Assembly (NCBI GenBank): GCA_900551075.1
Contig: URVB01000006.1
Coordinates: 1 to 64,000 of the forward strand
Direction: 5' to 3'
DNA length: 64,000 bases
Source: an uncultured Blautia sp.
GTDB lineage: Bacteria > Bacillota > Clostridia > Lachnospirales > Lachnospiraceae
Below, in pieces: positions 58,981 to 64,000 of this stretch. Numbering within the stretch: position 1 is the stretch's first letter; every line of letters begins with the position of its first letter. The notes under the pieces are model-generated. The model saw nothing but the letters and a program-made list of their open reading frames with translations, was not told the DNA's origin and made no database searches. The position numbers and the translations under genes were made by a program.

Positions 58981-60482
58981 TTCTTGCTCTCCTCCTTCAT
59001 TGCCAGCTTTATAATTACATCCTCATTCAGCTCTTCCCTGCTGATCTCTCCGGTAATTCTTCCCCGGGACATCACATAGGTCCTGTCACACATTCCGATA
59101 ATCTCTGTCATTTCCGATGAGATCACAATCACCGCAACGCCCTGTCCGGCCAGCTCGTTTATAATTTCATATATTTCTACTTTTGCTCCAACATCAACGC
59201 CACGGGTCGGTTCATCGAAAACAATGCATTTACAATCTGCGGATACCCATTTTGCAAAGCTGATCTTCTGCTGATTACCGCCGCTTAAGCTGTTCACATT
59301 CTTTTCAATCGAACCATACTTGGTAGACATTTGAGCAAGAAGCTTTTTTACGTATTCTTTTTCTTCTTTATGTTTGATAAATCCCTTTTCTGTAATTTTC
59401 TTCATAGAAGCCAGCGTTGTATTGATGCGGATGCTCTGATTTACCAGAAGGCCCATGGTCTTTCTGTTTTCGGAAAGATACCCGAAGCCCTTATCGACCG
59501 CATCCTTCGGTTCCTTAAAATCAACCTGCTCTCCCATAAAAACCACCGTTCCTGATGTCTTTTTATCAGCTCCGAATATGGCGCGCATGACTTCCGTTCT
59601 TCCGGAACCCACCAATCCGGAAAAACCAAGTACCTCTCCGGCCCGGACTTCAAAGCTGACATCCTGTATTTTATTTTCTACATTCAGATGCTCTACCTTT
59701 AACACGACCTCCCCAATCTCTGCGCGGCGTGCCGGAAACATCTGCGTCAATTCTCTTCCGATCATCATACGGATCAGATCATCGTTGCTTACATCCTTTA
59801 CCTGACCGCTGTTTACAAAGCAGCCGTCCTTTAATACTGTGAACGAATCACTCAATTCAAATATCTCATTCATATGGTGCGATACAAATATAATACTTAC
59901 ACCCTTTTCCTTCAGCAGACGTATCAGGCGAAACAGCTTTTCTATCTCCGCGACAGTCAATACTGCCGTAGGCTCATCCAGCACCAGAATTGTGGCATTT
60001 CTCGTCAGACATTTACAGATCTCCACGACCTGCTGATGGGCCACACTCAGGTTTCGGACCTTTTCTTCCAGACGAATATTTCCAAACCCAAGCTCTTCCA
60101 GCTTCTCTTTTGCTTCACTTCTCAGTTTTTTCCAGTTAATGAATTTTCCATTCCAAGCCAGCCGGTCAATAAATATGTTTTCCGCAACAGTCAGGTCCGG
60201 TGCAAGCATAAATTCCTGGTAGATCACCGCAATCCCGAGCTGTTTTGCATCCAGGGGCGAGGTTATATTGACCTGTTTGCCATCTATGCAAACCGTCCCG
60301 GCATCCTTTATATACGCTCCGGACAGAATTTTGATCAGAGTAGATTTCCCGGCTCCATTCTCACCGATCAGAGAGTGAATTTCTCCCGGCTTTACCCTCA
60401 CAGTAACATCATTCAATGCCCGAATACCGCCAAACTGCTTACTGATATTCCGCATTTCCAAACGATATTGTGTCTGCTCCAT
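58977..60482 (-). CDS. Sugar ABC transporter ATP-binding protein (RbsA-like)
   Basis: 501 aa with two ABC cassettes, as in CUT2 transporters. First: GENGAGKSTLIKIL, SVAHQQVVEICK, ILVLDEPTAVL. Second: the Walker A is replaced by GLVGSGRTEVMRAIFG, the usual degenerate P-loop, with SGGNQQKISFAKWV and CIVFDEPTRGVDVGAK. Energises uptake of a pentose, polyol or related ligand. Start follows GAGGTGAAAAT. A 254-nt gap with strong hairpins separates it from the binding-protein gene. Confidence 0.93.
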   Translation of the reverse strand: MEQTQYRLEMRNISKQFGGIRALNDVTVRVKPGEIHSLIGENGAGKSTLIKILSGAYIKDAGTVCIDGKQVNITSPLDAKQLGIAVIYQEFMLAPDLTVAENIFIDRLAWNGKFINWKKLRSEAKEKLEELGFGNIRLEEKVRNLSVAHQQVVEICKCLTRNATILVLDEPTAVLTVAEIEKLFRLIRLLKEKGVSIIFVSHHMNEIFELSDSFTVLKDGCFVNSGQVKDVSNDDLIRMMIGRELTQMFPARRAEIGEVVLKVEHLNVENKIQDVSFEVRAGEVLGFSGLVGSGRTEVMRAIFGADKKTSGTVVFMGEQVDFKEPKDAVDKGFGYLSENRKTMGLLVNQSIRINTTLASMKKITEKGFIKHKEEKEYVKKLLAQMSTKYGSIEKNVNSLSGGNQQKISFAKWVSADCKCIVFDEPTRGVDVGAKVEIYEIINELAGQGVAVIVISSEMTEIIGMCDRTYVMSRGRITGEISREELNEDVIIKLAMKEESKK

Positions 60483-60627
60483 ATTTTCACCTCTATCCTA
60501 AATTTTGTACAATGTTTCAGTTATCCTATCCTGAAGCATTGGATTCAGGACCCGCCCGCGAGTCCCGGCACAGGATTCGGGTCTGCAAAACGGCCTCATT
60601 CCACTCCGAATCCCTGCGCATCCTTAC

Positions 60628-60682
60628 GGCAGGCTCTGCTTCTGCCCGCAAGCCCGGGCAGATACGCAGATATCTGCCTGCC
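60628..60682 (-). other. Strong hairpin structure between binding-protein and ATPase genes
   Basis: Nested perfect stems: outer GGCAGGC/GCCTGCC (60628-60634 with 60676-60682) and inner CTGCCCG/CGGGCAG (60642-60648 with 60655-60661); a GCAGATATCTGC palindrome overlaps. No T-run follows on the minus strand. The structure lies 54 nt after the binding-protein stop. It probably stabilises that mRNA end or reduces read-through, giving more binding protein than ATPase. Confidence 0.5.
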
Positions 60683-60736
60683 ATAATCCCCGATCAATTT
60701 TTACCGGCCCATTCTCTGAGCATACGGTCAATCGGA

Positions 60737-61810
60737 TCAGAAACCATAATCATAATGTTCGTCAACATTATCAATGGTAACTGCAACGGCTTCTGTCATT
60801 GTGATATCCTCATAGCTGTCCGGATCTGTTCCATTAACCAGAATGTCCTGAGCGATCTCCATTCCAAGCTCTGCAATTTTAGCCGGACTGTTTTCGCCGA
60901 TTGCCATGATCTTGCCTTCTTTGATGCAGTCATATCCATCCTTGCTTCCATCAGCAGCACTGATCAGCTTTACGGTTCCCGCTGTTCCATATGTAATACC
61001 CGCATTGTCGAGGGCTGTCAGAGCACCGATCAGCATCGGATCATTTTCGCCCATTACCAGATTTACATCCGGGTTTGCAGTAATCAGGTCCTCTGCCGCA
61101 ACAAGCCCCTCGTCAATTGTCCAGTTGCCCCAGCCCTGACCGGTGATTGTAAATTTGGCATCCTCGTTCACTGCCTTACCGGAGCTTACAAGAGATTCTT
61201 CCATTCCTTCTGCTGCTGTCCATGCTTCCTCTTCGCTGCATCCGGTACGTTCCATTATGATACCGGCCATCAGGCCATCCCGTCTCTGCGTACCTGCAAT
61301 GGAACCGGTATTTCCGCTCAAAAGAATTGCACTGATTTCATAGTCATCATCCAGTGTCGCTGCATAATAGCGGCCGGCCGCCAATCCGTTCTGCTCATTA
61401 TCCGAATAAACAGTCGTTACCTGCATACTCATGTCATCTACGCCTGAATCCAGATTGATCACCGGAATACCGGCATCAAATGCTGCCTGCTGGCTCGCTG
61501 TTGCCGCACTTGGGTCTACGCAGTCGAGGAAAATCAGGTCTACGCCGGAGGCTGCCAGAGATTCCATATTCTCCAGCTCTTTTGTCGTATCGTTATCTGC
61601 ATCAAGAATTGTACATTCCCATCCCAGTTCGTCACAGGTTTCTTTTACAATATCACCGATAGAAGCATAATAAGAACCGTTTGCCGTTCTCAGTGCAAAT
61701 CCAATGGAAAAGCTGTCATCCGCCTGTACGTTCATTGCCCCCAACGAGCATGATGCCAATATTCCTGTCCCGACAAGTGCCATCATTCTTTTTTTCGTTT
61801 TTTTCTGCAT
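60737..61810 (-). CDS. Sugar ABC transporter substrate-binding protein (RbsB-like)
   Basis: 357 aa, periplasmic-binding fold of the ribose class. N-terminal export signal MQKKTKKRMMALVGTGIL; LASC (Cys21) may be a lipobox, or cleavage may follow VQA. SFSIGFALRTANGSYYASIGDIVKE and VDLIFLDCVDPSAATASQQAAFDAGIPVINLDSGV are the typical hinge segments. Head gene of the carbohydrate operon. Start follows AAGGAGGAAAAAAGA. Ligand likely a pentose, pentitol or a related small sugar; not determinable. Confidence 0.92.
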   Translation of the reverse strand: MQKKTKKRMMALVGTGILASCSLGAMNVQADDSFSIGFALRTANGSYYASIGDIVKETCDELGWECTILDADNDTTKELENMESLAASGVDLIFLDCVDPSAATASQQAAFDAGIPVINLDSGVDDMSMQVTTVYSDNEQNGLAAGRYYAATLDDDYEISAILLSGNTGSIAGTQRRDGLMAGIIMERTGCSEEEAWTAAEGMEESLVSSGKAVNEDAKFTITGQGWGNWTIDEGLVAAEDLITANPDVNLVMGENDPMLIGALTALDNAGITYGTAGTVKLISAADGSKDGYDCIKEGKIMAIGENSPAKIAELGMEIAQDILVNGTDPDSYEDITMTEAVAVTIDNVDEHYDYGF

Positions 61811-61841
61811 TCTTTTTTCCTCCTTGTTTTTGCTACCCTCG

Positions 61842-61868
61842 GCAGAGCCTTCGGTTTTTTAGCTCTGC
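61842..61868 (-). other. Leader hairpin near the binding-protein start
   Basis: GCAGAGC/GCTCTGC (7 bp) with a 13-nt loop in the 5' leader, about 30 nt before the start codon. No T-run; could affect mRNA stability or translation. Confidence 0.35.
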
Positions 61869-61916
61869 GCCTCTTTTGTTTTCAAGGAAATAACGCAAAA
61901 ACAGCTCTATGATTTA

Positions 61917-61936
61917 TTTTTGATCGTTTTTGATTG
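61917..61936. promoter_or_regulatory. Tandem 10-bp repeat in the operon leader
   Basis: TTTTTGATCG followed at once by TTTTTGATTG. It lies ~40 nt after the promoter of the carbohydrate operon, where a bound repressor would act as a roadblock. The TGATTG core recurs, inverted, in the 16-mer repeats at 62075-62113, so the DeoR protein may bind both. Confidence 0.45.
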
Positions 61937-61976
61937 TTTCGAGACTTGTTTCTGCATCATCCTCCCTTGTGTCCTC

Positions 61977-62005
61977 ATACTATCACATATTTATTGCTTT
62001 TTCAA
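61977..62005 (-). promoter_or_regulatory. Promoter of the carbohydrate operon
   Basis: Minus strand TTGAAA (62005-62000), a 17-nt spacer and TAGTAT (61982-61977), giving a leader of about 160 nt. Confidence 0.6.
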
Positions 62006-62037
62006 CTGTTTTTTGCTTTATTATGATATTTATTTTT

Positions 62038-62052
62038 ATTATCCGTTTCCAT
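62038..62052 (-). promoter_or_regulatory. Possible catabolite-response (cre-like) site
   Basis: Minus strand ATGGAAACGGATAAT matches the WTGNAARCGNWWWCA consensus except for the last two bases. It lies ~33 nt upstream of the -35 box of the sugar operon. Confidence 0.35.
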
Positions 62053-62074
62053 TTCTTACCAGTTTTTTACTTAT

Positions 62075-62113
62075 AATCATTTTCAATCACGCAAAAAAAT
62101 CATTTTCAATCAC
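62075..62113 (+). promoter_or_regulatory. Exact 16-bp direct repeats, likely DeoR operators
   Basis: AATCATTTTCAATCAC occurs at 62075-62090 and again at 62098-62113, 23 nt apart (about two helix turns), directly before the -35 box of the VOC-deoC-deoR operon. Confidence 0.55.
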
Positions 62114-62119
62114 TCCCTA

Positions 62120-62148
62120 TTGACACACAACATTCTTTCACGTATAAT
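62120..62148 (+). promoter_or_regulatory. Promoter of the VOC-deoC-deoR operon
   Basis: Perfect TTGACA (62120-62125), a 17-nt spacer and perfect TATAAT (62143-62148): a full sigma-A consensus, strong enough to require repression. Confidence 0.8.
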
Positions 62149-62290
62149 TCAATACAGGGAACCGCAGTAATCCGACATTTTTATTGCCATTGCTCCGGTT
62201 CTCCCATCACCTGTCATTCGGCTTACCCGCCGCTCCAACAGCGGCAGGCCTGATAAGGTGTTCATTATTCTCAGAAAGAGGTATCTGCTT

Positions 62291-62683
62291 ATGAACAACA
62301 AACCACAGTTATTTACCGGGCTGTCGCACATCGGCCTTCCAACCGAACAGTTGGAGAACACGGTGCAGTTTTATCAGCAATTTGGCTTTCAGATTGATTG
62401 GAGTATCAAAAAAAGTGAAACAGACTCCACGGTTTTTCTCAAATGCGGAAGCTGCGTCATTGAAACATATTATTCCGAGCATGCCGCAATGAAAAACGGT
62501 GCAATCGATCATATTGCTTTAGATGTATCTGACATTCAATGCGCATATGATTACGTATCTTCTCTTGGTTATCAGTCATTAGAAGGCCAGATTACATATC
62601 TTCCCTTCTACAACAACGGTGTCCGCTATTTTACTATTCTCGGCCCCAACCACGAGAAGCTGGAATTCAGCCAAAGGCTGTAA
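62291..62683 (+). CDS. VOC-family protein in the deoC operon
   Basis: 130 aa. SHIGLPTEQLENTVQFYQQFGF, then DHIALDVSDIQCAYDYV and FTILGPNHEKLEFSQ: paired beta-alpha-beta VOC modules with His and Glu metal ligands visible. Could be a glyoxalase, isomerase/epimerase or lactoylglutathione-like enzyme; an aldose-ketose or methylglyoxal role would fit the sugar context but is unproven. ATG 62291 follows AAGAGGTATCTGCTT, behind a perfect sigma-A promoter. First gene of the plus-strand operon. Confidence 0.82.
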   Translation: MNNKPQLFTGLSHIGLPTEQLENTVQFYQQFGFQIDWSIKKSETDSTVFLKCGSCVIETYYSEHAAMKNGAIDHIALDVSDIQCAYDYVSSLGYQSLEGQITYLPFYNNGVRYFTILGPNHEKLEFSQRL

Positions 62684-62768
62684 AACACATCTTCTTTTCA
62701 TTACGGAAACTATCATTTTATGAAATACAGCAGTCTTGTACTGAACTGTAAAAGAGAAAGGAGCTATC

Positions 62769-63419
62769 ATGACACATAAAGAAATTTTATCAAAAGTAGA
62801 CCACACATTACTGGCTCAGACCTCTACATGGGAACAGATCAGGAACCTCTGTGATGATGCCGTAAAATACCAGACCGCTTCCGTCTGCATCCCGCCCGGT
62901 TATGTAAAAAGGGCAAAGGAATACGTAGGGAACAAAATGGCCATATGCACAGTCATCGGTTTTCCAAACGGCAACCATACCCTCGAGACAAAGCTGTTCG
63001 AAACCAGGGATGCACTGGCAAACGGTGCCGACGAGATCGATATGGTCATTCATATCGGAGCCTTAAAGGATCACGATTATGCTTATGTACGCAATGAAAT
63101 CTCTCAGATAAAGGAAGTCTGCAAAGACAAGATACTGAAAGTAATTATTGAAACCTGCCTTTTAACAGCTGAAGAAAAGATCAGGATGTGCGAGCTGGTG
63201 ACAGAGGCAAAAGCGGATTTCATCAAGACATCCACCGGTTTTTCAACTGCCGGTGCAACCTTCGAGGATATCAGACTATTTGCAGCCCATGTTGGCCCTG
63301 ATGTCAGGATCAAGGCCGCCGGAGGCATTTCCTCTTTTGACGACGGAGAAAAGTTCCTTGCACTTGGCGCATCCCGGCTCGGTACCAGCCGTCTCGTAAA
63401 AATTGAAAAAGCAAAGTAA
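62769..63419 (+). CDS. deoC: Deoxyribose-phosphate aldolase family protein
   Basis: 216 aa, class I aldolase TIM barrel. In the known family it cleaves 2-deoxyribose-5-phosphate to acetaldehyde and glyceraldehyde-3-phosphate. Active-site residues are visible: DHTLL near the start, KVIIETCLL, the Schiff-base lysine in FIKTSTGFS, and IKAAGGI. Lengths and motifs are complete. No phosphopentomutase or nucleoside phosphorylase is nearby, so it may act on a different phosphorylated sugar in this locus. Start follows AAAGGAGCTATC. Confidence 0.9.
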   Translation: MTHKEILSKVDHTLLAQTSTWEQIRNLCDDAVKYQTASVCIPPGYVKRAKEYVGNKMAICTVIGFPNGNHTLETKLFETRDALANGADEIDMVIHIGALKDHDYAYVRNEISQIKEVCKDKILKVIIETCLLTAEEKIRMCELVTEAKADFIKTSTGFSTAGATFEDIRLFAAHVGPDVRIKAAGGISSFDDGEKFLALGASRLGTSRLVKIEKAK

Positions 63420-63507
63420 AATAATCTGCAATCATCTTGTTTTTCATCTTTTGATAAGATATATTATAAATGAAAAATATGTTATACACTGTTTTTGGAG
63501 GAACTTT

Positions 63508-64000
63508 ATGCTGGCACTTGAACGACAAAAAATAATTCTCGATTATCTATCTGCTAATCATGTGGCAACCACAAAATGTCTCAGCGATCTGACCAACGCA
63601 TCTCTGGCCACGCTCAGAAGAGATTTGAATTTGATGGACCGGCAGGGACTTATAAGGAAAACACACGGCGGCGCTCAGAGTATTGATGTTGAAACGATTC
63701 ATTCTGTTCCCCAGATACAGCCCGGCTTCCCTCCGGAGGCCGATACTTTTTTCTCTTATAAAGATATCATTGCCAGAAAAGCAGTAGAGTTTATTAATTC
63801 CAATGATATCCTTTTTGTCGGTGCAGGTATGACATGCAATCTGCTGTGCAAATACCTGAACGAAAACAATAAAGAAAATATCACGATCGTAACCACCAAT
63901 ATCACTGCTGTGATCGAGCTTGCTTCCAACCCGCATTTCTCTATCCTGCTTCTCGGCGGCACGATCCATGCAGGACAGAATCACATCGAAACTCTGGATG
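63508..64000 (+). CDS. DeoR-family regulator (runs off the window end)
   Basis: The first 164 residues are present and the frame is still open at 64000. Residues 1-57 are the DeoR helix-turn-helix (MLALERQKIILDYLS ... ASLATLRRDLNLMDRQGLIRKTHGG). From ~75 the DeoRC sugar-phosphate-sensing domain begins (YKDIIARKAVEFINSNDILFVGAG, TIVTTNITAV, LLLGGTIH). Start follows TTGGAGGAACTTT. It probably senses a phosphorylated intermediate and controls both divergent operons through the repeats near 61.9 and 62.1 kb. Confidence 0.9.
   Translation, partial: MLALERQKIILDYLSANHVATTKCLSDLTNASLATLRRDLNLMDRQGLIRKTHGGAQSIDVETIHSVPQIQPGFPPEADTFFSYKDIIARKAVEFINSNDILFVGAGMTCNLLCKYLNENNKENITIVTTNITAVIELASNPHFSILLLGGTIHAGQNHIETLD

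Noticed and set aside
1..64000. CRISPR arrays, rRNA and tRNA genes
   Set aside because: Looked for evenly spaced repeats, conserved rRNA segments and tRNA T-loop/CCA patterns in the gene-free stretches; none found by eye.

Overview
This window most likely comes from a strictly anaerobic, low-to-mid GC Gram-positive gut bacterium of the Clostridia, probably Lachnospiraceae. The evidence is: AGGAGG-type ribosome sites before nearly every gene; sigma-A promoters; a tRNA-Trp T-box; an anaerobic class III ribonucleotide reductase; the [FeFe]-hydrogenase maturase HydF; a split transketolase; and a rho-rpmE-DUF1385-prmC-prfA block. The species cannot be fixed from sequence alone. I saw no rRNA, tRNA or CRISPR array.

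Layout. (1) 1-7.3 kb is an accessory strip. It has an integrase remnant at the left edge, regulators (AraC, LysR, HxlR), small enzymes, and at least five genes reduced to scars by internal deletion, truncation or frameshift (cupin, class-I amidotransferase, PNPOx-like, 4Fe-4S protein, TIGR04076). (2) 7.3-13.5 kb holds a Na+/alanine-type symporter with a terminator-like leader, a CBS-domain protein, and an amino-acid ABC importer in an operon with an AbgB-like M20 hydrolase. (3) 13.7-15.9 kb holds hydF and dapF. (4) 15.9-21.9 kb is a fructan/sucrose module: binding protein, two permeases and a GH32 enzyme, controlled by a divergent LacI regulator through an array of TTACCGGTAA-like operators. 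(5) 21.9-28.9 kb holds azlCD, a RelE/ParE-type toxin-antitoxin pair, a complete BceRS-BceAB peptide-antibiotic module and an ACT-domain protein. (6) 29-34.1 kb holds an amidohydrolase, a Na+:solute symporter, an AT-rich orphan gene and an acyl-CoA ligase. The symporter and ligase promoters share a DNA element, which suggests joint control.

(7) 34.1-39.8 kb holds a stand-alone TrpB2 behind a Trp-specifying T-box, an endonuclease Q-type PHP protein, and NrdD fused to a redoxin domain behind paired NrdR boxes. (8) 39.9-52.3 kb is a housekeeping run on the minus strand: hflX, TPR lipoprotein, glmM, nucleotidyltransferase, prfA, prmC, DUF1385, rpmE, rho, a small membrane exporter, hisC and an amidase. 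(9) 52.4-64 kb is a carbohydrate locus. A minus-strand operon encodes a ribose-type ABC importer, a zinc polyol-type dehydrogenase, a GldA-like dehydrogenase, split transketolase and an FGGY kinase. It faces a plus-strand operon of VOC protein, deoC and a DeoR regulator that runs off the window end.

The best candidate for something undescribed is the region 9 locus: two dehydrogenases, a ketose kinase, a dedicated two-subunit transketolase and a DERA-type aldolase around one importer. It reads as a polyol or ketose pathway whose substrate is not obvious. Next are the shared symporter/ligase promoter element, the nested leader hairpins of the ligase gene, and the terminator-like leader of the alanine symporter gene.
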